Below, one piece after another: positions 52,952 to 63,543 of a DNA stretch of 64,000 bases; within the stretch, counting starts at the first letter, position 1, and each line of letters opens with the position of its first letter. Origin of the DNA: Terfezia claveryi (lineage: Eukaryota > Ascomycota > Pezizomycetes > Pezizales > Pezizaceae); assembly GCA_015179025.1 (NCBI GenBank), contig WHUX01000047.1:186001-250000 (forward strand), read 5' to 3'. Below the pieces are notes generated by a model. The model worked only from the letters and a program-made list of their open reading frames with translations. It was not told where the DNA came from and did not search any database. A program made the position numbers and the translations under genes.

Positions 52952-54258
52952 CTTCTCAGTTCTAGGGTTCATATTTTGTAATCTCGATCAATCATTTGCG
53001 GTGATACAAGTTCGTACTATAAGAATAGGTGAGCGGGGCGGGGAGCCGTAAGGAGGGGGACGAATAACAATGTGAGGAGCCATGCGAACAGTGAAGAGAT
53101 GAAGAGAATGGTAGCGTGTATTGAACTGCTGTGATCTAATCCGATGTCCCATAAAGTAGGAAATACACCAGCTTTATATAAATGTATGAATGAATATCTG
53201 AAGCACATACCGGTATACGTTCGTTACTTAACACATGTGTAGGGCATATGGGTCTGATGCTCTAACACGTGCTACAGGTGATTGGTGGTAGCGATGATGT
53301 ATCTATTACGGTAAACTAACTACCAAACTAACTAACGACAGAAATAAACCAAAGCTATATCATATGTAGATTCCGCAAACGAGCTTTCTTCACTTTCTTT
53401 AAATCTTAAGTGCCACCGAAAGTTGGCAAGCTTCCACCGACTAAAAAGTGGCCTAAGAAAACGCTACGAGGGTCTTATGTGCCTGTTACGTAGGCTAAAA
53501 CTATCACGAGCGAGAGGGGAAGATCATCATGTCATGGGAATCAGATCGTCAGGTGCTTGCAGATCTTACGGGGGTGGAGATAGGTAGTCGTAACCATGAT
53601 TTACTAGATGGTTTTAGAGTACTAAACTATTAGAATAGCTCTGACTATATTCACTGACCACAGTGCTGGCTCCTCACCCGATATCGCCTCCGTCACTTAC
53701 TGCTTCCACCGCTCCTACGACCTTTGCTAAAGAACATTAACTTAGTTCACCGCAGTCATCCCCCCACTCGGGGGGAAACTGCCTTGTCCTACTTAATCTA
53801 CACTCGTGCCCCCCTCCCCCTCAACCACCGCCAAGAGCATCCTCCTCCTCCGTAACCGCATCTACAGTTCCAGAATCGTGATTTTCCCCAGATATCGCTG
53901 AGAGGGGCCTGCAGGGGGTGGCAGTGGGTGTTTAGTTGCAATGAATTGAGCACGGTTGGTCAGGTGTCGCTTGGAGGGTGCTGGGGTTTTGGGTTGGTGG
54001 ATGTTCCGGTTGGCGGATGTTTGGGTGGGTGGATGTTAAGGTAGGGAGATGAAGGTGGGATGGAGTGGACCGTTACTATGAGTTGCGGAAGAGAACTACA
54101 CCCAAGGGAGCTATAATTCAAATCCTGCTGTACAGAGATTCCGCGTGTACTAAATCACCCATCGTGAAAAAGGGGCAAGGGAAACAAAGCTTGGACCAAC
54201 TACTAAAAGTATATCGATCCTCTGATCCACTTGTCGGTTTTGGTGAATTGAACAGAAT
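52952..54258. other. No gene recognised
   Basis: Intergenic-looking. From about 53860 it shares CATCTACAGTTCCAGAATCG and the following ATATCGC..GGGCCTG..GGCAGTGGG block with 38795-38890 and, less well, 62995-63080, so it is part of the duplicated NLR flanking material. Confidence 0.5.
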
Positions 54259-54303
54259 AAGATTTCTTAGTCTGGTTGGCGGCTGTTGTGACTAAAGATT
54301 TCT
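54259..54303 (-). repeat. Micro-insertion with 9-bp flanking duplication
   Basis: AAGATTTCT at 54259-54267 and 54295-54303 flanks a 27-nt insert that begins TAGTCTGGTTGGC and ends GTGACTA, so its two ends are partly inverted relative to each other. Confidence 0.85.
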
Positions 54304-54569
54304 ATTCCAACCTATTTACTGACAGCTTCAACAGCCGAGTGCTGCCTAATATGCTGTTAATGCAAACACACGGTTAGTCACAAAGAAGGGTGGACACGTC
54401 CAGAGAAGTGGGGAATTACCCGGTGAACACGATACATAATGTACATATGCAAACCCACATTTCAGAATTTTCGGCAAACCAGGTGCCCACTCTAGGTTAT
54501 CTGGTCTTTATTAAGATGTAGTCTCGATTTAAGGTGATGTTTTGCCCTCAAGGTTGAGTTGGTGGTATT

Positions 54570-55263
54570 TACTTCGTAATAATCCCATCATACCTCAGGG
54601 CATTAGACCGTCCTCCTCCCTAGTCGGAGGATTCCCTATCTCCGGAAGATTCTAGCACCACCCTTGTGACCATCCTCGACCAACATAACGGAAAAATTGT
54701 CTCACCTGAAATCACTAGGTATCTAACTCCACTCCACCGAAACCGCCTACCTCTACACTTTGAGGAGTCCAATTGGGAGACCAATTTCAACCGCAATTTA
54801 CGTTGGGGGCAGCCTACGCGGGATCTGATTGGGAAGCAGACGTTGGCGTACTTTGGGATATTTATCAATAGGACTTATATTGAGAGCGAAATATTGTGGC
54901 AGCAAGCAATGCTAGTGAGGTAAACATTGCTGTTAACTATAGTTTTTACAATCTTCGAGACAAGTTGTTTAATTCACCAAAAATAAAGTTGAATAAAAAT
55001 ATTACAAGAACAAATAAAATGGAGACAACAAAGGAGAGGCGTGGAACAGCATATGCATCTCCTATCTACTCTTCCTATCCTTCAATACCTCCTCACCAAA
55101 GTTTTGTTCATTAGGTTAAACGTCAACGTGGTGGCATATCTTGCACTACTATATTAACATTAGGGGAAAGAGAACTATACAGTACTCATGTGCCTGTAAC
55201 CTCCCAACTTAGAATCCGGTCATACCTATGAATGTATGCCACCCTCCTCTAGATGATTATGAG
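54570..55263. repeat. NLR downstream module, copy F
   Basis: Shares GGAGGATTCCCTATCTCC, CCTCTACACTTTGAGGAG-type and ACCAATTTCAACCGCAATTT blocks with the other modules but is more diverged. No gene. Confidence 0.55.
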
Positions 55264-55806
55264 CAATGTAGCTTGGTGAAGAGGGATGTTCTAGGATTCA
55301 CCCGTAGAACATTTTGTTAGTAATGCCAATCGGCTTGCTCAATGTGACTATCGCCATTAACCTCTGGAATTATCCACCGTGCAAAGCATCCTCGTTAGTT
55401 GCTAGGAGCATTAGGAACATGCAAGCGCGTTTATTGCTAGGTACTAGATCCTCGAACTTAAAGGCCTTTAGTAGCAGCTGTTTAGCCTCCATGGGCTGCA
55501 TTTGCTGCTCTTCGAACCCCTTCAAACCTTGTTGCAAACCGGAATGTATTCTGCTATATCAACCAAGTCAGGTTCATCAAGTATATCAAACACGAGAAGC
55601 CAATTTGTTATTTTCCGGTGATGCAAGCCATCATTTAACAGCATCCAATTACCAGTCATACCCAACAGGTGACCTATATGTGAATAATCCTCTGAGGCTC
55701 GATAAGCCACTGTATTATCTGAGTTAATCCGAGTATTGCAGTCTGGTCAAGCAGCATGGTCCAAAAGATCAATGAATAATCTTCATAATGCTGATGGATA
55801 TACTCT
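55264..55806 (-). pseudogene. NLR copy F', minus-strand NB-ARC fragment
   Basis: Begins with the shared NLR 3' flank (TTCTAGGATTCACCC at about 55290), then jumps (about 55435) straight into NB-ARC sequence with no TPR or winged-helix region. It encodes, on the minus strand, pieces of GRLLGMAGKL-like, NWLLVFDILDEPDLVDIAEY and TTILGFTQI-like segments with several small deletions, and ends abruptly at about 55806 against a plus-strand NLR fragment. Confidence 0.85.
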
Positions 55807-57000
55807 CAATGGTTTGCATTACCGGAAAATAAGAGTTGGCTTCTTGTGTTTGATAACCTTCATGACCCAAACTTAGTTGATATAGAGATATATATTCCGG
55901 CGTACAATCATGGGACCGTGATCATTACAAGCAGGCGGCGTTGATCTACAACAAGGCCGGAGGGGAATCGAAGAGCAGCAATGCAATCTATGAAGTTTAT
56001 ACAGTTTCTACTAAAAGCATGTGCAATACCTAAATTCGAAGATCTTGTACCGGTAAGTGAAACCTACCTAAAGCTAAGCATTTATCCTGACATACTCTGT
56101 AGAGCAAGCGATTGCCAATACGAAATCAGAGGAGTTGGGATAATGCCACTTGCCTTAGATCAAGCTGGAGCATACATTCAGATGGCTCAGTATTCATTAA
56201 GGTAACTGAGTACCAAACCAATGCGGGTTATCTTCTAAGCAAAGGATGGAAACGTGGAACATAGATTGGTGTTTGCCACCTGGGAGATATCTTTCAATAC
56301 AATTGAGAAAAAAGAGAGTCCGAATACAGGAAAGTTATTATTGGATCGGTGAATTTCTTAACAATGAGAACATTTCGGAAGAACAGCTGAAGCGTAGAAT
56401 GAAGCTGGAAACGCATGGTATGATCTTTTTTGGGGAGAGATTTTTAATTTTCTATGTCTTTTATAGAATTATAGGTTTATATTTTATATTAAATATCGAT
56501 ATATTTTTGACTAATATCACGGACGGTATTAATGATCTCGCTAATCTGTTGAATGATATGGACTTGGAACAGTCCATGAGGATATTATTTTTATACTTGC
56601 TAGCAAAACGAAGCAGCAACGATGATAGTTTCAGTATACAATTCTTTGGTACAATATTGGGCAAAGCTCGACACGAGTCTGAGCCACAACAGGAAATTGA
56701 TATAGCAAGGGAGGCCTTCGAAGTAATTATATCAGAAGTTGACGAGTCAAATGAAGGACGCATGGAAGACTGAATATTTGAGCAGTGTGTTGTGCGACAC
56801 ATCGCACGCAGTTACAAAACACATAGCACAAAACACAGAAGTCAGTAATATGAGCATGAACGATGGATCTATGAGTTTAGGTACACAAGAGGCATGGACG
56901 GCAGCATGAGGTGTTGGGGTGATATAGGTGGGCATTTGCTGGGTATGAGAAGGCCTTCGGAGTGGGCCACCCGGACACAAACAAGGCCAACGTTCAACTT
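55807..57000 (+). pseudogene. NLR copy F, plus-strand fragment (NB-ARC end, winged helix, first TPR)
   Basis: Starts mid NB-ARC (NGLHYRKIRVGFLCLITFMT in shifted frame, corresponding to ALPENRNWLLVFDNL), with GTVIITSRRR, then an intron (about 56053-56102), MPLALDQAGAYIQMAQYSLR, winged-helix remnants (FLNNENISEEQLKRRMKLET), a second intron and YLLAKRSSNDDSFSIQFF with EIDIAREAFEVIISEVDESN. A TGA at 56771 replaces a conserved Trp (EDW). Coding similarity ends near 57000 after a TPR start (GRRAFGVGHPDT-like). It is joined head to head with fragment F'. Confidence 0.85.
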
Positions 57001-57185
57001 GAATTCAGCTACATACAAAAGACAATTCTAGCTAGCCTCCTCTGCTACGATACTTACCATCCATTTGCCTTAATCTCAGCTGCGACTCTACGTGGCATAG
57101 ATTGGTATAGAGACTCAAAACCCCAATGCCGGAATCTCCTTCCAAATATCCTCCAAATAGGCTGCTAATCTAAGAGCAGTAAATA

Positions 57186-57820
57186 TTAGCCTACTATAAT
57201 AGTGTAGGTGAGGCTTCCACATACCTTCGCTAGTCCACCAGGAGTTTGTAGAATATCCGGGGTCTTCTGATAAAGACGGCGCTTCAGCTCAACCCATACA
57301 TGCTCAATGGGATTGAGGTCTGGGGATATACATTTAGTACGTCCAGATCTACATAGGTACATGTTTATTCTCATGGGTCCCTCGACTTTCATACTCCCTA
57401 AGAAAGTCCTTTACTGTCTGCCATGGCCTACCAACTGCTCTTGAAATTTCAGCAACTGTCATTTGGCAATCGTGATACCGTAGAAACTCGAAGACAAGGA
57501 AGTAATAATGTATAAGTAAGTAACCTTGAATAACACGCTGAGGGGCCGGGGCGGATTTGCTTGGGGGTTGTCTTGTGAATATGAAAGGTATTGCTGACAG
57601 CATTTTCGGATGTTTGTAAACAACACCTCCACTATCCGTCTATACACTTACCCAGCCACAGCCCAGAATACCACAGCCCATGGTCCCGCGTGCGAAATGC
57701 CGCCAAAACGGCAAGGTCCCATATCCGAAAACACGCCCACGAGCTTAAGGCCCTATTCAGTATAGGCGCCGGCATACAATGAAAGGTCAGTCTAAAGCTA
57801 GTGAACCTACACTTATAATT
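57186..57820 (-). pseudogene. Tc1/mariner-type transposase, internally deleted
   Basis: Minus-strand frames show an N-terminal helix-turn-helix (DCQMTVAEISRAVGRPWQTV, then KDFLREYESRG; 57603-57349) and a C-terminal catalytic end SPDLNPIEHVWVELKRRLYQ (57392-57186), the DLNPIEHxW signature of Tc1-like DDE/D transposases. The middle, with the first catalytic Asp residues, is deleted at about 57380. Candidate inverted ends AGTGTAGGT (57201-57209 and, complemented, 57804-57812) frame the remnant. Confidence 0.85.
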
Positions 57821-57852
57821 ATACGGTAGAAGTTATACTCGAGAGTGAAGAG

Positions 57853-58026
57853 ATGGCAAATACGGAAAGTACCATGAATGAACACGATAATGATAAGAAT
57901 GCAGATATTACGGATCATGCATTAGGTATTGTTGGTACATCGGCCAATGCTTCAGCTAGTTTAGTCGGAGCTGCGGAATCTGACTTTGATGACTCAGACA
58001 GTACAGAACTCGAATCCGAAGCTTAA
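57853..58026 (+). CDS. Small acidic ORF, 57 aa
   Basis: Reads MANTESTMNEHDNDKNADIT and ends SDFDDSDSTELESEA-stop. Strongly acidic, no domain. Next to the Tc1 remnant; probably a fragment. Given only because it is open and compositionally unlike the surroundings. Confidence 0.25.
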   Translation: MANTESTMNEHDNDKNADITDHALGIVGTSANASASLVGAAESDFDDSDSTELESEA

Positions 58027-58341
58027 CATGAGTCAGTAACGCTTCCGCCTCACATTCAGTGGGTGAAGAGATTATTTGAAAGGGTGGCCGGCATGTGGAG
58101 ATTGTAATTACTGGTACCTGTTGTAGGAAAGAAGTGTAACTCTAATGGAATACCACACATCAAAAGTAATTATGATTAAGAAAGTACCTATGATTAGAGA
58201 GTAACTGTGAATAAGACATGGAGATAGCTGTTGGCAAAACCACTGTACTGTAAAAAAGACTGCAGTCTTGCCCGCGAGTTTCCACGGTATGCGAGAATTC
58301 TTCCAGCATTTCGCGACCTTCCGCTGGGTATCTAGAGCTAT

Positions 58342-58383
58342 ATTATCTGACTTGTGCCAACCAGACTACCGTAATTATCTGAC
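58342..58383 (+). repeat. Micro-insertion with 10-bp flanking duplication
   Basis: ATTATCTGAC at 58342-58351 and 58374-58383 flanks a 22-nt insert containing GTGCCAACCAGACTA (58354-58368) followed by CCGTA, the same continuation as at the transposon end near 31378-31402. Confidence 0.9.
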
Positions 58384-58689
58384 CACTGTGTTTAACGTTC
58401 TGATTTAGGACCAGTTTGAACATAGATTTCTAATGCCGTTCTCAACATACTTCCTCCACTTTTGTATACAATACGCTCCATTGGTTATCATGTTAGGCCT
58501 CCTGTGGTGTCTTACTTGTCGGCTATATTTCCCATGAACATAGCCTCTTTTATGCATCCCGGATACTTTCTGATTGGCACTCTACGGAGTATGTACATAT
58601 GTATCATATTCAATCTGGTCAACCCTTGTACATTAAGTAGGTATTCCCCCAATTGCAAGCCGAAGTCGAAATCCGCCGCAGTAGCTACA

Positions 58690-58847
58690 ATTTAGGTATG
58701 GTACAACCCTCAGCCGCACCCCAGGTAGGCTTTCTGTAAATCTGTGTTATATCATGAAATTCCCCATCATTCCCACTCATTTGAGGTTTGGATTACGTCT
58801 TAGTCCTTTATTTATTCTAACGTTGAATTCGAGACCAAATATATATA
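58690..58847 (+). promoter_or_regulatory. Conserved upstream block of NLR copy E
   Basis: On the plus strand: CCTCAGCCGCACCCCAGGTA, TTTGAGGTTTGGA, TTATTTATTCTAACG, CCAAATATATATA, then the start codon. It is the counterpart, in inverted orientation, of the blocks above copies A-C. Confidence 0.5.
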
Positions 58848-61800
58848 ATGTTGGACCCAATTGGCATCACCATCGGGGTTATCGGCCTAGCGGGGCAGTT
58901 AGCTAAGGCTGCTACGGACTACTACAAAATTTTCGATGATATGAGCGATGTTGGCACCACATATGACTCTGTCCTGCATCAGCTACGCACGGAGGGCCTT
59001 CGGCTCAAGGGTTGGGAGGAAGCTTGGGGACTCGGAAACGACAATAATCAGAGGCGACTTGACCCCAAAGACTACCGGTACCGATATGCTACAGCTACTT
59101 TGGCAAGAATAGTTGCGGCATTTGCAAGCGTTGACAAGTTGCAAGCAAAATATGGAATTGCGGTGAAGGAAGCAAATAAAGCGAAAGAACAGAAGGCTCG
59201 ATGGAAAAATCGGCTATCAATATCCCTGCCAATGACCCGTTCCAAGTCTCCGATTCGAAATGCAATTACAGAAATTCCTGCTATTCACAAAAACGACCTG
59301 CATCTTCTAGAAAATCCTCGTGTGCTGGAAAATCAGCAACTTCTTCCAGGGCTTCCGGAGGAGATCTCCTCCATGACCGACGCAATAGGCAGATTACAGC
59401 AATCACTATCCATGTACCGTAAGCTCCGCTGGGTAGTTGCAGACAAAGCAAAGCTGGACGACTTGTTGCGAATATTGACAAGCCTCAATGATGGATTGTT
59501 TCATGTGCTTCCAGCATCAGCTAAATTACAAGTTTCGACACTGAAACTCTCATTCGATATCCCATTCCTTCCGAATGTGCGAAAATCTGCTGAATTTGTG
59601 GGGAGGGAATACCTGATTGAGAGCTTGAAGCAGAATGTAGAAGAAGGCAAACATACCCAGAATACAATTGTCCTCTATGGCACCGGAGGCATGGGGAAAA
59701 CTCAACTTGCATTAGAATATATCCATCAGCATTATAGAGACTACTCATCGGTCTTTTGGATCAATGCTGCTAGTGACCAGACTACAATACTTGGATTCAC
59801 TCAGATAATGCAGCGCCTTATCCAACATCATGCAGAAGTCTCAGAGGATTATCCACAAATAGGTCGACTGTTAGGTATGGCTGGTAAACTGGATTTCAAT
59901 GGATGCTTTGCGATTACAGAACCATCAGAGGCACAATATATTGTGGATGCTGTTAAGCGATGGTTTGCATTACTGGAAAATAGGAATTGGCTTCTTGTAT
60001 TTGATAACCTTGATAACCCTGAGTTGGTTGATATAGAAGAATATATTCCAGCATGCAATCATGGGACTGTGATCATTACAAGCAGGCGGCGTGACCTACA
60101 ACAAGGTCGGAGGGGGTTCGAAGTGCAGCAAATGCAACCTATAGAGGCTATACAGCTGCTATTAAAGGCATGTGCAATGCCTAAGTTTGATGATCTGATA
60201 CCTAGTGGTAAGTGAAGCCTACAAATATTATTGATGATATATTATCTAATTTGGCGATGCATATATAGAACAAACCACTTCCAGTACTATAGCAGAAGAG
60301 TTGGGATATCTGCCACTTGCTTTAGATCAAGCTGGAGCATATATTCATATGGCACAGTACTCATTAGGTCGATATCTAAAAGATTACCAAACCAATGCGA
60401 GTTATCTTCTAAGCAAAGGATGGAAAGCGGGAAAGCAAGATAGATCAGTGTTTGCTACATGGGAGATATCATTCAATACGATCCAGCAAAAAAGTCCGGA
60501 GGCAGCTAAGCTACTATTAATTTGTGGATTTCTTAACAATGAGGACATTTCAGAAGAACTGCTAAAGCGTGGAATGAACCTGGAAACGCATGGTATGATC
60601 TATTTTTTTTTAAATTTTTTAATTTCTTATGTATTTATAGAATTATCAATGTATATCTTATATATTTTTGATATATCTTTGACCTTATCATGGATGGTAT
60701 CAATGATCCTACTAATCTATTGAATGATATAGTCTTGGAACAGTCAATGAGAACATTATTTTCATACTCGCTAGCAAAGCGAAGTAGCAACAATGATAGT
60801 TTCAGTATACATTCTTTGGTACATTCTTGGGCAAAGCTTCGACTCGAGTCTGAGCCGCAAAAGGAAATAGATATAGCAAGGGAGGCCTTTGAAGTAGTTG
60901 TGTCAGGAGTTGACGAGTCAAATAAAGGACGCACAGAAGACTGGATATTTGAGCGGCGTATCATGCCACATATCGACGCAGTAACAAAACACATGGCACT
61001 ATACATAGGAGTCAATAAAATGAACATGCTCGATGGATCCAGGAGTTTAGGTGATGTATACAGGAGACATGGACGGCAGTATGAAGCAATGAGGTGGTAT
61101 AGGTGGGCATTGGCTGGATATGAGAAGGCATTCGGAGTGGACCACCCAGGCACCCTCACTACGGTCAATAATATGGCAGAGGTATTCCACAACCAAGGAC
61201 AGTATGAGAAAGCGCTGGAGTGGTATGGGCGTGCATTGGCTGGGAGGGAGAAAACTTTGGGAGTGGACCACCCTGGCACCCTCACTACGGTCAATAATAT
61301 GGCAGAGGTATTCTACAACCAAGGACAGTATGAGAAAGCGCTGGAGTGGTATGGGCGCGCATTGGCTGGAGGAGAAAACTTTGGGAGTGGACCACCCTGA
61401 CACCCTCACTACGGTCAATAATATGGCAGGGTATTCTACAACCAAGGACAGTATGAGAAAGCGCTGGAGTGGTTGGGCGCACATTGGCTGGAAGGAGAAA
61501 CTTTGGGAGTGGACCACCCTGACACCCTCACTACGGTCAATAATATGGCAGGGTATTCGACTGCCAAGGACAGTATGAGAAAGCGCTGGAGTGGTATGGG
61601 CGCGCATTGGCTGGAGGGAGAAAACTTTGGGAGTGGACCACCCGACACCCTTCTACGGTCAATAATATGGCATTGGATTCGACAACCAAGGACAGTATGA
61701 GAAAGCACTAGAGTGGTATGGGCGCGCATTGGCTGGGAGGGAGAAACTTTGGGAGTGGACCACCCTGACACCCTCGTACGGTCAATAATATGGCAGGGTA

Positions 61801-62255
61801 TTCGACAACCAAGGACAGTATGAGAAAGCGCTGGAGTGGTATGGGCGCGCATTGGCTGGTCTGGAGAAACTTTGGGAGTGGACCACCCTAACACCCTCTC
61901 TACGGTCAATAATATGGCATGGGTATTCTACAACCAAGGACAGTATGAGAAAGCGCTGGAGTGGTATGGGCGCGCATTGGCTGGGAGGGAGAGGGCATTG
62001 GGAGTAAACCACCCGGACACTCTCACTACGGTCGATAATATGGCATCAGTATTCTCCAACCAAGGACAGTATGTGAAAGCGCTGGAGTGGTATGGGCACG
62101 CATTGGCTGGGAGGGAGAGGGCATTGGGAGTAAACCACCCACGAACGCAAAATACAATCCGTTGGCTGATTTACCTCCACGAAAAAACTCGGCAAACCGA
62201 ACAGGCCAAGATCCTCCAGATGCGCTTACATGTTCCTCATGGCCCCAGCAGCTAA
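58848..62255 (+). pseudogene. NLR copy E: HeLo-like - NB-ARC - TPR receptor with disrupted TPR array
   Basis: Exon 1 58848-60207 (start MLDPIGITIGVIGLAGQLAK), exon 2 60269-60592, exon 3 from 60733; introns 61 and 140 nt (acceptors ATAG), same phases as in the other copies. HeLo-like N terminus, shorter basic linker, NB-ARC with GTGGMGKTQLALEYIHQHY, LLVFDNLDNPELVD and TVIITSRRRD, LGYLPLALDQAGAYI, winged helix, and DDSFSIH-type region (here NNDSFSIHSLVHSWAKLRLE). Eight TPR units follow. Spacings 126, 123, 122, 122, 123, 125, 126 show about 15 lost bases in the middle units. The frame is broken from about 61370 to 61880, yet the last two units and the end (PHGPSS-stop) are in the original frame. 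Either decay or assembly error. The only cluster member on the plus strand. Confidence 0.85.
61130..62170 (+). repeat. 126-bp coding tandem repeat (TPR array of NLR copy E)
   Basis: Eight units marked by AAGGACAGTATGAGAAAGCG-type sequence at 61195, 61321, 61444, 61566, 61688, 61811, 61936 and 62062. The five central intervals are 1 to 4 bases short of 126. Units are nearly identical at synonymous positions. Confidence 0.93.
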
Positions 62256-63300
62256 AGCGGATGGTTTACAGGGTGGATAATTCCAGACGTAATACCAGTA
62301 ATTATATCCATCAAGCCGGTTGACATAGTGCTAATCAAACCTCCAGGCATGAATCCTCGAACCACCGTCCGCACTGAGCAATATTATTATCAAGTGCCGA
62401 AGGAAGAAACTGAACCGAGTTATTTCCGCTTCATTTTGGGGGGAAGTTGTCTTTTTCACATACATATTCAACCTCATTCATAACTTTTGTTATCTTGTAA
62501 TTTCCTAGCTACAGGTGGGGGTGACACGTTTATATTGGAGGGGCGAGGTGGAGGGCTATTTATAGGCTGTCATTAGTTTTTTAAGGAAATTTTCTTTTAT
62601 CCTTTTTGGTACGGAGAAGTCCCTGGATATGCGATCGGTGCAAGATATGCAATTAGTGTCAACGTTTCCTTGATATATGTGGCTTTTACGAGATTATTTG
62701 TTAGCTCGCAAAGCATAAGCTTGAAGAGTTATCTGTGCTACATGGCTGCCACTAGGCTGCATATATATAGGAATTACATACGGAGTACATCTAGGGGACC
62801 GTAGGATGTACCTGCAGTAACATAACGCTACGCGGGCTCTGGAGGTCTTTCCTTTACTGTACGGAATAACCCATCTATGGGTAACACCCCACATTGGACC
62901 CCTGCATCTATTGATCTGTAGGAATGATTACTTTTTGCGTGCTATGGTAGCAAGGCCATCAGAAGTCTACACACGATCATGCCTCCCTTCCGTCGCCTTC
63001 AAGCCGCTATCTAGAATCGATATTTCCCCCAAATATCGCGGTGTGGGGCCTGGGGGTCGGCAGTGGGCTTTAGTTGCAATTAGTTGGACGCGGGTCGATC
63101 ACGATGTTGCTTGGGGCATGGTGGATGTTTCGGGGGGTTTTGAGAGGAGTACCAGAGGCGGGTGGATGTTTGGATGAATGGTTGAAAGAGGCGTGACGGA
63201 GATGGAGGTGGTAATGTTTGAGAAAGGTGGATATTAAATACCATTCATGCCATTAACCTCAAAAAGATGTACTATATCACCCATCTCGTATGTAATTATA
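62256..63300 (+). repeat. NLR downstream module, copy E (inverted)
   Basis: Complement of the flank found after copies A-D: GTTGACATAGTGCTAATCAA, GAATCCTCGAACCACCGTCC, TCTTGTAATTTCCTAGCTAC. Further on, an ATATCGCGGTGTGGGGCCTG..GGCAGTGGG block matches 38825-38880. A TACGGAGTA motif is at 62779-62787. No gene. Confidence 0.65.
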
Positions 63301-63543
63301 TAAAGGATGATGAAATCAAAATATGAACCAACTTCATTTAGACCAATTGATCATCTAATCCATTTGCTGATTTTTGCGTGAGTTGCATAAAATAAGTTCT
63401 GGAATGTTTTATTTCCTTCCCATTTTCCCTTACGCATAACTTCAGTATCTAAGTCAGGTGACATTGTGGACCTCATGCTGACTAATCTTCATCATCCATG
63501 TACAAAAACCAGAGACTAAACTAGTCTCATACCAAGCCTCTAC

